Of a stretch of DNA of 11,930 nucleotides, positions 1-7,653 are shown in pieces. A model generated the notes under the pieces. It ran no database searches, was not told the origin of the DNA, and worked only from the letters and a program-made list of their open reading frames with translations. The stretch is from Pseudobutyrivibrio sp. UBA1225 (GTDB lineage Bacteria; Bacillota; Clostridia; Lachnospirales; Lachnospiraceae). The position numbers and the translations under genes were made by a program. The stretch lies in contig DBWZ01000072.1 of the NCBI GenBank assembly GCA_002309345.1, positions 1-11,930 of the forward strand, written 5' to 3'. The first letter of the stretch is position 1. Each line of letters opens with the position of its first letter.

Positions 1-115
1 TTTTCGAATTGTAAAATCGACGAACGTACACCCGATAGAAGCTCCCCTATCGAACTAAGAAAAACTAAAATTTTAGCTCAATTGTAACAGGAGAGGCGTG
101 GGGAGCCTGGAGGCA

Positions 116-141
116 GGGGCGGGGGGAGGGAGTGGAGGGGG
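116..141 (+). other. Putative G-quadruplex-forming G-rich tract upstream of pepF
   Basis: Four G-runs lie close together: G4 (116-119), G6 (121-126), G3 (128-130) and G5 (137-141), with loops of 1, 1 and 6 nt. This fits the usual G3+N1-7 quadruplex pattern on the plus strand. A further G4 sits at 100-103, and the whole block from 91 to 142 is purine-rich, in sharp contrast to the AT-rich DNA around it. The tract ends about 14 nt before the -35 hexamer of the likely pepF promoter. A regulatory role is inference; only the pattern is seen. Confidence 0.5.
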
Positions 142-155
142 ACAGCTGAAATTTC

Positions 156-184
156 TTGCCCCAAAAACTTGGTTGCGTTAGAAT
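156..184 (+). promoter_or_regulatory. Likely sigma-A promoter of pepF
   Basis: TTGCCC (156-161), a 17-nt spacer and TAGAAT (179-184) give 4/6 and 5/6 matches to the vegetative consensus at ideal spacing. Transcription would start near 191 and leave a leader of about 34 nt before the ATG at 225. The same TTG at 156 could be misread as a start codon, but its role as a -35 element fits better. Confidence 0.5.
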
Positions 185-224
185 TATTTGCAGAGAGCGT
201 AAACGTAGAATTAGGAGACTTCTT

Positions 225-2033
225 ATGGCAAAAGAATTGATGACTAGAGACCAGGTGGCAGAAGAGTATACCTGGAATTTGAAGGATTTGTATGAAGACG
301 TTTCCCTTTGGGAGGCAGATATAAAGTTAGTAGAGGATAAGACGGCGGAGTTGGTAGAGCTTGAGGGGAGACTTTGCGATACCGCAGATTCCCTTTATAA
401 GGGACTTGAGCTTTCGGCGTTAATTTCTGAGAAATTGTTGTATGCATATAGCTATGCGGCGAGACTTTTCGATGAGGATCAGGGGAATACCACTCATCAG
501 AGCATGAACCAAAGGATGTTGGCTTTGTTTGCCAAGATTAGCGAAGCTACCGCATTTATGGAGCCAGAGATTTTGGCTTGCGATGAGTCTAAATTAGAGG
601 AGTTTTACAAGGCAAAGCCTGAGTTGGAGCTTTACAGAAAGCACATCGCTGAGATTCAGCGTTTGAAGGAACACACCTTGTCGGTTGAGCTAGAAAAGGT
701 TGTTGCGATGACAGCCGAGATGTCCAACACTCCAAATGAGGTTTTTGAGGCATTCAACAATGTGGATATTACTTTCCCATCTATCAAGGATGAAAACGGT
801 GAAGAGGCGGTGTTGACTCAAGGTAGATTTGTTCCTTTTTTGATGTCAGCTGATAGAAGAGTTAGACAGGATGCATTTAAAAATTATTACAGCACTTTGA
901 AAGGGTTTATCAATACAGTTGCGGCAGCATATAATGGCGAGGTCAAGCAGCGTGTTTTCCATGCAAAGATGCGTGGATATAAGTCTAATCTGGAGGCGGC
1001 TGTTGATGCAAATAACGTATCGCCACAGGTATACGACAACCTAGTTAAAACCGTAAATGCGAATTTAGATAAGCTCCATGCCTATGTGGCGCTTCGTAAG
1101 AAGTGTCTTAAGCTTGATGAGCTTCATATGTATGATATTTACACTCCGATGATTTCAGATGTAGCTAAAGAGGTTAAGTATAAAGATGCGCAGGAGACTA
1201 TCTGCAAGGCACTTTCTGTTCTTGGAGATGATTATGTTGCTCTTTTAAAGGAAGGCTTTGAGAATCGTTGGATTGATGTATACGAAAACAAGGGTAAGCG
1301 CACAGGTGCGTACTCTGACACAGCTTATGGATGTCATCCATATATGTTGTTGAATTACACGGATACCTTTGATGACATGTTTACAACAGCCCATGAGATG
1401 GGGCATTCAATCCATAGCTTCTATTCAAACAAAACACAGCCATTTATATACAGTTCGTACAAGATTTTTGTTGCAGAGGTTGCTTCAACCTGCAATGAGA
1501 TTTTGTTGCTAGAATATTTGCTCAAGAATTGTACAGATAAAAACGAGAGAGCATATTTGCTCAATCATTATCTTGATAGCTTTAAGGGTACTGTCTATCG
1601 TCAGACACAGTTTGCTGAGTTTGAAAAGATTACTAACGAAATGGTAGAAAATGGCGAGAGTCTTAACGCAGAAAATCTTAACACCCTATATAAGGACATC
1701 AACGAGCGTTATTATGGTCCTGATATGATTTCAGATGATGAGATAGCATACGAGTGGGCTCGTATTCCTCATTTTTATTACAATTTTTATGTATATCAGT
1801 ATGCAACATCATTTTGTGCTGCTGTTGCCATTGCAGAAAAGATTTTGACTGAGGGTGAGCCGGCAGTTGCTGCCTACAAAAAGTTTTTATCAAGCGGATG
1901 CATCGACGCACCAGTTGAGTTGCTCAAAATTGCAGGTGTGGACCTTACTACTCCTGCCCCAATCCAATCAGCCCTCGACAAGATGGGAGCTATCGTAGAA
2001 GAGCTCGCCGCCCTCGTAACAGGCAAAAATTAA
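225..2033 (+). CDS. pepF: Oligoendopeptidase F (M3 family zinc metallopeptidase)
   Basis: Cytoplasmic M3B-family metallopeptidase that cleaves short peptides (typically 7-17 residues), contributing to peptide turnover. The zinc motif HEMGH is at residues 390-394, with E391 as catalytic base. A third ligand is likely at E418 in the following AEVAST segment. The N-terminal half is the helical lobe seen in this family, and the 602 residues match the usual ~600 for PepF. I place the start at ATG 225 because AGGAG (213-217) lies 7 nt upstream. An in-frame TTG at 156 would add 23 mostly basic residues that do not resemble the family N-terminus and overlap the probable promoter. There is no signal peptide. 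The gene appears to be a single unit: 163 nt separate it from dnaE, with a candidate promoter in between. Family assignment is secure; natural substrates are unknown. Confidence 0.95.
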   Translation: MAKELMTRDQVAEEYTWNLKDLYEDVSLWEADIKLVEDKTAELVELEGRLCDTADSLYKGLELSALISEKLLYAYSYAARLFDEDQGNTTHQSMNQRMLALFAKISEATAFMEPEILACDESKLEEFYKAKPELELYRKHIAEIQRLKEHTLSVELEKVVAMTAEMSNTPNEVFEAFNNVDITFPSIKDENGEEAVLTQGRFVPFLMSADRRVRQDAFKNYYSTLKGFINTVAAAYNGEVKQRVFHAKMRGYKSNLEAAVDANNVSPQVYDNLVKTVNANLDKLHAYVALRKKCLKLDELHMYDIYTPMISDVAKEVKYKDAQETICKALSVLGDDYVALLKEGFENRWIDVYENKGKRTGAYSDTAYGCHPYMLLNYTDTFDDMFTTAHEMGHSIHSFYSNKTQPFIYSSYKIFVAEVASTCNEILLLEYLLKNCTDKNERAYLLNHYLDSFKGTVYRQTQFAEFEKITNEMVENGESLNAENLNTLYKDINERYYGPDMISDDEIAYEWARIPHFYYNFYVYQYATSFCAAVAIAEKILTEGEPAVAAYKKFLSSGCIDAPVELLKIAGVDLTTPAPIQSALDKMGAIVEELAALVTGKN

Positions 2034-2063
2034 TTGTCGCATGAGGACTGGCTGTTTTATAAC
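2034..2063 (+). promoter_or_regulatory. Candidate promoter for dnaE
   Basis: TTGTCG (2034-2039) immediately follows the pepF stop codon. After 18 nt comes TATAAC (2058-2063), a 5/6 match to the -10 consensus. If used, transcription starts near 2070 and the 83-nt hairpin at 2082-2164 lies within the dnaE leader. A weaker alternative is TTGACG (2151-2156) with TATAGA (2176-2181), spacer 19 nt, which would give a leader of only about 8 nt. Confidence 0.35.
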
Positions 2064-2081
2064 AATAAAAGATTTAAATGA

Positions 2082-2164
2082 GCCTGTAGTCATCAAGCAC
2101 AAATGTTACTAAAGCGAGACGTGCTGTCGAGTGTAGTGACATTGGGCTTGTTGACGTAACAGGC
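2082..2164 (+). repeat. Long imperfect hairpin (about 83 nt) between pepF and dnaE
   Basis: The arms 2082-2110 and 2135-2164 are near-perfect inverted repeats. Paired blocks are 2082-2087 with 2159-2164 (6 bp), 2089-2092 with 2152-2155, 2094-2098 with 2146-2150, 2100-2102 with 2142-2144, and 2104-2110 with 2135-2141 (one G.U). The apical part can continue: 2118-2120 pair with 2126-2128 around a 5-nt loop, flanked by two possible tandem G.A mismatches and a C-G pair (2115/2131). No T-run follows, so it is not a standard intrinsic terminator. It could be a structured 5' leader of dnaE, an mRNA-stabilising element after pepF, or one copy of a dispersed palindromic repeat. I cannot name a known RNA family for it. 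Confidence 0.6.
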
Positions 2165-2196
2165 GGACTACATTTTATAGAAAGAGCACATACACA

Positions 2197-5100
2197 ATGA
2201 GTTTTGTCCACCTACATACCCATACGGAGTATTCACTCCTAGATGGTTCAAACAAAATAAAATCCTACGTTCAAAAGTGCGTAGATCTTGGGATGACCGC
2301 AGCAGCCATCACCGATCATGGCAACATGTACGGTGTTATCGACTTCTACAAGGAGTGCAAGGCAGCAGGCATCAATCCGGTTTTAGGCTGTGAGGTTTAT
2401 GTCGCACCAGGCTCACGTTTCGATAGGGAGCGTGTTCAGGGTGAAGACAGATACTATCACCTTATTTTGCTTGCGGAAAACAACCAGGGTTACCAAAACT
2501 TAATAAAGATTGTTTCAGCAGGCTACGTGGATGGATATTACTACAAGCCTCGAGTGGACTTTGAGATTTTAGAGAAATACCACGAGGGTATCATCTGCTT
2601 GTCAGCTTGTCTGGCGGGAGAGGTGGCTAGACTCTTGGCGCGCGAAAGCTACGACGAGGCAAAGGAGGTTGCGCTTAGATATCTCAACAATTTTGGTGAG
2701 GGCAACTATTATCTCGAGCTTCAGGACCACGGAATCGCCGAGCAGCAAACAGTCAATCAAGGACTTATGCGTCTGTCCAGGGAGACAGGGATTCCACTTG
2801 TTGCCACCAACGACTGTCACTACACCAACAGGGAGGATGCCGACAGCCACGATGTTCTTCTTTGTATCCAGACAGGCAAAAAGCTTGCTGATGAAGATAG
2901 AATGCGCTTTGAGACAGATCAGTTTTACGTCAAATCCGAGGAGGAGATGCTAGAGCTTTTCCCATACGCCAAGGAAGCGGTGGCTCGCACGCAAGAGATT
3001 GCCGACCGCTGCCACGTGGAGATAGAATTTGGCGTTACCAAGTTGCCACACTTTGAGGTTCCAGAGGGCTATGATTCTTGGTCATATCTCAACAAGCTTT
3101 GCTTCGAAGGATTAGATCGCCGCTACGGCGAAAAAGCTGCCGAGCTTAAGCCTCGCTTGGAGTACGAATTAGAAGTTATCAAAAACATGGGCTATGTTGA
3201 TTACTTCCTTATTGTCTGGGATTTCATCAACTATGCCAGAACTCACGGCATCCCAGTAGGACCAGGTCGTGGCTCTGCCGCAGGCTCCCTGGTCAGCTAC
3301 ACCACTGGCATCACCAATATCGACCCAATCAAATATTCTCTGGTTTTCGAGAGATTCTTGAACCCAGAGCGTGTTTCTATGCCTGATATAGATATCGATT
3401 TTTGCTACGAGCGCCGCTCTGAGGTTATCGATTATGTTATCGAAAAATACGGCAAAGACTGCGTGACGCAGATTGTTACCTTCGGTACGCTAAAGGCTAG
3501 AGGTGTCATTCGCGATGTGGGTCGTGTAATGGATTTGCCATATGGATATGTTGATTCTATCGCCAAGATGATACCTATGGATCTTGGCATGACTTTAGAT
3601 AAATCACTAGAAGTGAATCACGAGCTCAAAGCTCTTTATGATTCAGATGATCAGATTCGCAATCTTATCGATGTTGCGCGCACCCTTGAGGGCTTGCCAC
3701 GTAACACCGGAATGCATGCTGCGGGTGTTGTTATTGCTGGCAAACCGATGGACGAATATGTTCCGTTGTCCCGCGGTGGAGATGGCACGATTGTCACCCA
3801 ATTTGTTATGACAACAATCGAAGAGCTTGGCCTCTTGAAAATGGACTTCCTTGGTCTAAGAACTCTTACAGTTATCAATGATGCAGTCAAGCTTGTTGAG
3901 CAAAATCACGGTATCAAGCTCAACATGGATGAGATAGATTACAACGATGCAGGGGTTATGGAGCTTATCGCTTCGGGTAAGTGCGATGGTATTTTCCAGC
4001 TTGAGTCCACTGGCATGAAAAACTTCATGAAGGAGCTCAAGCCGCATTCTATCGAAGATATTATCGCGGGTATTTCCCTCTATCGTCCAGGCCCTATGGA
4101 TTTCATCCCAGACTATATCAAGGGCAAAAACACCAAGGGCGACATAGAATACGAGTGCCCAGAGCTAGAGCCAATCCTAAAGCAGACCTATGGCTGTATC
4201 GTCTACCAGGAGCAGGTTATGCAGATAGTTCAATCTCTGGCGGGCTATTCCCTTGGAGGCGCCGATGAAATTCGTCGCGCCATGAGTAAGAAAAAACAAT
4301 ACGTCATCAACGAAAATCGCGAGATTTTTGTAAATGGTGGAGAGATAGAAAATCACATCACCGGCAAGGTCACCCAGATTCCGGGCTGTGTTTCAAAGGG
4401 GATTTCCGCGGATGTGGCAAACAAGATTTACGATCACATGGTAGATTTTGCTAAGTATGCCTTCAACAAATCTCACGCTGCCGCATATGCGGTGGTTGCC
4501 ATTCAGACGGCATACCTTAAAAAATATTATCCTATAGAATTCATGGCTGCTCTTATGACATCAGTTATAGATTCCAGCGGTAAGGTCGCAGGCTATATTG
4601 CGGTTTGTCGCGCCAATGGAATCGAGGTTCTTCCTCCTGATGTCAACAACGGAGACGGCAGATTCTCTGTCGATGATGGAAAGATTCGCTATGGTTTGTA
4701 TGCAATCAAATCCGTGGGTCGCCCTACAATAGACGCAATCAAATACGAGAGGGAAAAGAACGGTCCATACCGAGATTTAGAGGATTTCATCAATCGAATC
4801 AGCAAGTATGATGCCAACAAGCGCACCATCGAAAATCTTATCAAGGCTGGGGCACTTGATACCATGGATGGAAATCGTAGGCAAAAATGTATGATTTTCC
4901 CTCAAATTTTGGATTCGGTTAACAGCAAAAAGAAGCATGATATCGAAGGTCAGATGTCACTTTTTGATTTTGCCAACGATGAGCAAAAGGAAGAGCTAAA
5001 AATTGCTATGCCTAACGCCGAGGAGTTTGACAAAGAGATTTTGCTTGCTTTTGAAAAGGAGCTGATGGGCGTTTATGTAAGCGGACATCCACTTGATGAC

Positions 5101-5703
5101 TACATCACTCTCCTTGAAAAAAATATCACTGCCCATGCCAACGAGTTTTTAGTAGACGACGAGACAGGTCAGGCGATAGTCAAGGATAACAGCGAGGTTG
5201 TGCTGGGTGGTATGATTACAGAGGTAACCATCAAGTACACAAAACAAAATAAAACTATGGCATTTATTACTCTTGAAGATTTGACTGGCACAGTTGAAGT
5301 TATCGTATTTCCGAATAGCTATGAGTCGGCTAGGTCTCTTATTTCCGAGGGAAACAAGGTTTTCATCAAGGGGCGAGTTCAGGCTGAAGAAGAAAAGGAT
5401 GCCAAGATTATCTGTCAGGATATCAAGGCATTTGATGATTGCAAAAGAGAAATATGGATTCAGTTTGCTAATAAAGCAGCTTACGATGCAGCAGAGCAGG
5501 ATTTGGCAGATACAATCAGAACTATGGATGGAAGCGACAATCTTGTGATCTATCTAACTGAAGAAAAAGCTGTAAAACGCATGGGACCAAACTGGGGAGT
5601 CGGCAGCTCTAACGACAATTTAGAGGTACTTTATGGCAAGTATGGGCAGGAAAATGTCAAGGTTGTTGATAAAAAGGTTGAATTTCCAACGCGTAGATAT
5701 TGA
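2197..5703 (+). CDS. dnaE: DNA polymerase III alpha subunit DnaE
   Basis: C-family replicative DNA polymerase. In Firmicutes that also carry PolC, DnaE usually extends primers or does lagging-strand work; PolC is not in this window. The N-terminal PHP domain keeps metal-ligand residues: H7 and H9 (HTHTEY), D40/H41, E66, H88, and D206/H208 (NDCHY). The polymerase core shows GRGSAAGS and PDIDIDF (D399 and D401 match the catalytic pair), with the third Asp at D550 in KMDFLGLRTL. Next come a helix-hairpin-helix region (about 809-900), QMSLF at 919-923 (beta-clamp-binding motif in the position known from E. coli), an OB fold (about 1000-1080) and a C-terminal tail. The length, 1168 residues, is typical of DnaE1. 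The ribosome site before ATG 2197 is weak (GAAAGAG, 2180-2186), but the N-terminal MSFVHLHTHTEYS fixes the start. No defect is visible. Confidence 0.97.
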   Translation: MSFVHLHTHTEYSLLDGSNKIKSYVQKCVDLGMTAAAITDHGNMYGVIDFYKECKAAGINPVLGCEVYVAPGSRFDRERVQGEDRYYHLILLAENNQGYQNLIKIVSAGYVDGYYYKPRVDFEILEKYHEGIICLSACLAGEVARLLARESYDEAKEVALRYLNNFGEGNYYLELQDHGIAEQQTVNQGLMRLSRETGIPLVATNDCHYTNREDADSHDVLLCIQTGKKLADEDRMRFETDQFYVKSEEEMLELFPYAKEAVARTQEIADRCHVEIEFGVTKLPHFEVPEGYDSWSYLNKLCFEGLDRRYGEKAAELKPRLEYELEVIKNMGYVDYFLIVWDFINYARTHGIPVGPGRGSAAGSLVSYTTGITNIDPIKYSLVFERFLNPERVSMPDIDIDFCYERRSEVIDYVIEKYGKDCVTQIVTFGTLKARGVIRDVGRVMDLPYGYVDSIAKMIPMDLGMTLDKSLEVNHELKALYDSDDQIRNLIDVARTLEGLPRNTGMHAAGVVIAGKPMDEYVPLSRGGDGTIVTQFVMTTIEELGLLKMDFLGLRTLTVINDAVKLVEQNHGIKLNMDEIDYNDAGVMELIASGKCDGIFQLESTGMKNFMKELKPHSIEDIIAGISLYRPGPMDFIPDYIKGKNTKGDIEYECPELEPILKQTYGCIVYQEQVMQIVQSLAGYSLGGADEIRRAMSKKKQYVINENREIFVNGGEIENHITGKVTQIPGCVSKGISADVANKIYDHMVDFAKYAFNKSHAAAYAVVAIQTAYLKKYYPIEFMAALMTSVIDSSGKVAGYIAVCRANGIEVLPPDVNNGDGRFSVDDGKIRYGLYAIKSVGRPTIDAIKYEREKNGPYRDLEDFINRISKYDANKRTIENLIKAGALDTMDGNRRQKCMIFPQILDSVNSKKKHDIEGQMSLFDFANDEQKEELKIAMPNAEEFDKEILLAFEKELMGVYVSGHPLDDYITLLEKNITAHANEFLVDDETGQAIVKDNSEVVLGGMITEVTIKYTKQNKTMAFITLEDLTGTVEVIVFPNSYESARSLISEGNKVFIKGRVQAEEEKDAKIICQDIKAFDDCKREIWIQFANKAAYDAAEQDLADTIRTMDGSDNLVIYLTEEKAVKRMGPNWGVGSSNDNLEVLYGKYGQENVKVVDKKVEFPTRRY

Positions 5704-5723
5704 TTTTTTTGTCATAAAACATA

Positions 5724-5752
5724 TTGAAAACCGTGTCAAAAGAAGATAAAAT
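5724..5752 (+). promoter_or_regulatory. Sigma-A promoter of pfkA operon
   Basis: TTGAAA (5724-5729), a 17-nt spacer and TAAAAT (5747-5752) form a near-consensus vegetative promoter. Transcription would start near 5759 and give a leader of about 46 nt. The ribosome site AGGAGG (5789-5794) is a perfect anti-16S match, 10 nt before the ATG, as expected for a highly expressed glycolytic gene. No operator is evident. Confidence 0.75.
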
Positions 5753-5804
5753 AGATTGGAATTATTTCGAATAGGGATTTATTTTATTAGGAGGATTTAT
5801 CAAA

Positions 5805-6791
5805 ATGGCAGATAAGATACATACAATAGGTGTACTTACTTCCGGTGGTGACGCTCCAGGAATGAATGCTGCAATCCGTGCAGTTGTTCGTCAGGCTATC
5901 GCTAGAGGCAAGACAGTTAAAGGTATTAGAAGAGGATACGCAGGATTACTTTCTGGCGAAATTATAGATATGGATGCACACAGCGTGTCTGAGACAATTC
6001 AGCGCGGTGGTACTATTCTTCAGACAGCACGTTGTTTAGAGATGCTCAATCCAGAGTATCAGGAAAAGGCAGCAAAGAACGCAATCGATGCCGGTATCGA
6101 TGGTCTTGTTGTTATCGGTGGTGACGGTTCTTTCAAAGGTGCTCAAAAGATTTCCAAGTTCGGCATCAACACAATCGGTCTTCCAGGTACAATCGATTTA
6201 GATATCGCTTGTACTGAATATACAATAGGTTTCGATACAGCTGTAAACACAGCCATGGAAGCTATCGACAAGGTTCGTGATACATCTACATCTCACGAGC
6301 GTTGTTCAATCATCGAGGTTATGGGACGTGGCGCAGGCTACATCGCTCTTTGGTGCGGTATCGCCAATGGTGCCGAGGATGTTCTTCTTCCAGAGAGATA
6401 CGATTACGACGAGCAAAAGCTTGTTAATCACATCATCGAGGGACGTAAGAAGGGCAAGCAGCACCACATCATTATCAATGCCGAGGGTATTGGTCACTCA
6501 ACATCTATGGCAAAGCGTATCGAGGCAGCTACAGGTATCGAGACTCGTGCTACAATCCTTGGTCACATGCAGCGTGGTGGTTCACCTTCATGTAAGGATC
6601 GTGTTTATGCATCTACTATGGGTGCTTTGGCAGTTGACCTTCTCTGCGAGGGCAAGACCAACCGCGTAGTTGGCTATCGTCACGGTGAGTTCGTTGATTT
6701 CGATATCGACGAGGCACTTGCAATGCACAAGGACGTTGATGAATATCAATACACAATATGCAAATCTTTGAACAATGATTACAAGTACTAA
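5805..6791 (+). CDS. pfkA: 6-phosphofructokinase (ATP-dependent type)
   Basis: Phosphorylates fructose 6-phosphate to fructose 1,6-bisphosphate, the committed step of glycolysis, in the cytoplasm; family members are usually homotetramers. Visible motifs are GGDAPGMN (14-21), TAR (74-76), GGDGS (105-109), GLPGTID (125-131), HERCS (164-168), MGR (173-175), NAEG (225-228) and TRATILGHMQRGG (247-259), covering the nucleotide and sugar-phosphate sites. Gly at 108 and at 128, the positions where PPi-dependent enzymes carry Asp and Lys, points to ATP as donor. Oddity: the signature TIDND reads TIDLD here, with L132 (codon TTA, 6198-6200) next to the catalytic D131. Length 328 is normal. It leads an operon: the downstream methyltransferase gene starts inside its last codons. 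Confidence 0.95.
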   Translation: MADKIHTIGVLTSGGDAPGMNAAIRAVVRQAIARGKTVKGIRRGYAGLLSGEIIDMDAHSVSETIQRGGTILQTARCLEMLNPEYQEKAAKNAIDAGIDGLVVIGGDGSFKGAQKISKFGINTIGLPGTIDLDIACTEYTIGFDTAVNTAMEAIDKVRDTSTSHERCSIIEVMGRGAGYIALWCGIANGAEDVLLPERYDYDEQKLVNHIIEGRKKGKQHHIIINAEGIGHSTSMAKRIEAATGIETRATILGHMQRGGSPSCKDRVYASTMGALAVDLLCEGKTNRVVGYRHGEFVDFDIDEALAMHKDVDEYQYTICKSLNNDYKY

Positions 6792-7584
6792 TAACAATCA
6801 AATTAAAAATATTACATCACTAATCAAAAAAGCCAGAGAGCGTAAAGCTCAAAGGCTTTTTGTGGTTGAGGGAATTCGAGCTGTCGCCGAGGTTCCAGGG
6901 GATTTGCTTTCTGCTGTTTACTATGTGGAGGGCTTTACTTCTAGCGCCGAGGGTGAGCAGTTTATTTCTGATGTCGTTGCAAAGGCTCCTGATATTGCTA
7001 TAGAAGAGGTGGCAAAATCAGTCTTCAATTCTATGAGTGACACAGTCACACCTCAGGGAGTGCTTGCTCTTGTAAAGATGCAGGAGTTCACTTTGCAGGA
7101 TGTAATCGGCCAATCATCCAATCAGGTGGCGCACGTGATGATTCTAGAATCCTTACAGGATCCGGGCAACATGGGCACTATCATCCGCACTGCTGAGGGC
7201 GCAGGAGCAACGGGTATCATTATGAACAACACCACAGTAGATATCTATTCTCCAAAGGTGGTTCGTTCTACAATGGGCAGCATTTTTAGAGTACCCCATA
7301 TCGTAGTTACGGATTTGTGTCAAACTATCGACGAACTCAAATCAGAGTTCGGCATCAACGTTTATGCAGCCCATCTCAAAGGAGAAAAATCCTACGATGA
7401 ATTTGATTTCACTAGTCCAACGGCCTTTATGATTGGAAACGAGGGCAACGGGCTTTCAGACGAGGCGGCAGGCCACGCTACCTCATATCTAAAAATACCT
7501 ATGGAGGGGCAGCTTGAGTCGTTAAATGCATCGGTGGCTGCTAGCCTTTTGATGTACGAAACACACAGGCAGAGAAGGACTTAA
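6775..7584 (+). CDS. SpoU/TrmH-family RNA 2'-O-methyltransferase
   Basis: SPOUT-class, S-adenosylmethionine-dependent 2'-O-ribose methyltransferase; relatives modify 23S rRNA or tRNA. Residues 1-100 form the substrate-binding, L30e-like part, beginning with the typical MITSTNNNQIKNI. The SPOUT catalytic part shows motif 1 LQDPGNMGTIIRTAEGAGA (127-145; N132, R138), VVRSTMGSIFR (162-172), motif 2 IGNEGNGLS (220-228) and motif 3 IPMEGQLESLNASVAAS (241-257). These build the trefoil-knot cofactor site. Length 269 matches RlmB/YsgA-like members. The start overlaps the end of pfkA by 17 nt and has no recognisable ribosome site, so translation is probably coupled to pfkA. The target nucleotide cannot be read from sequence, hence no gene symbol. 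Confidence 0.9.
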   Translation: MITSTNNNQIKNITSLIKKARERKAQRLFVVEGIRAVAEVPGDLLSAVYYVEGFTSSAEGEQFISDVVAKAPDIAIEEVAKSVFNSMSDTVTPQGVLALVKMQEFTLQDVIGQSSNQVAHVMILESLQDPGNMGTIIRTAEGAGATGIIMNNTTVDIYSPKVVRSTMGSIFRVPHIVVTDLCQTIDELKSEFGINVYAAHLKGEKSYDEFDFTSPTAFMIGNEGNGLSDEAAGHATSYLKIPMEGQLESLNASVAASLLMYETHRQRRT

Positions 7585-7604
7585 TAGAGCCTTTTAAATA
7601 AGAC

Positions 7605-7628
7605 TAGAGAGCTAACAGATAGCTTTTT
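7605..7628 (+). terminator. Weak terminator-like stem-loop after the methyltransferase gene
   Basis: AGCTA (7610-7614) pairs with TAGCT (7620-7624) around ACAGA, and the stem can extend outward with A-T and G.T pairs. Five T residues (7624-7628) follow. The stem is AT-rich, so at most it would give partial termination and lower expression of the 87-residue gene downstream. Confidence 0.3.
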
Positions 7629-7653
7629 ACAATAAATAACTTGGAGAATCTAG

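Noticed and set aside
156..224. TTG at 156 as the start of pepF, adding 23 residues
   Set aside because: No ribosome site at proper distance; the added residues are basic and unlike the family; the TTG fits a -35 element with a -10 at 17 nt; ATG 225 has AGGAG at 7 nt.
2041..2112. A 23-codon open frame (ATG 2041 to TAA) between pepF and dnaE
   Set aside because: No ribosome site, and it runs through the candidate -10 and into the hairpin arm; short frames of this size are expected by chance.
5697..5710. T-run after the dnaE stop codon as an intrinsic terminator
   Set aside because: No stable stem directly precedes it; the nearest possible stem is 4 bp and about 15 nt away.
6588..6801. Open frames on the minus strand opposite the end of pfkA, and similar ones opposite dnaE, lgt and the transglycosylase
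   Set aside because: They are shadows of strongly supported genes on the plus strand and lack ribosome sites or recognisable motifs.
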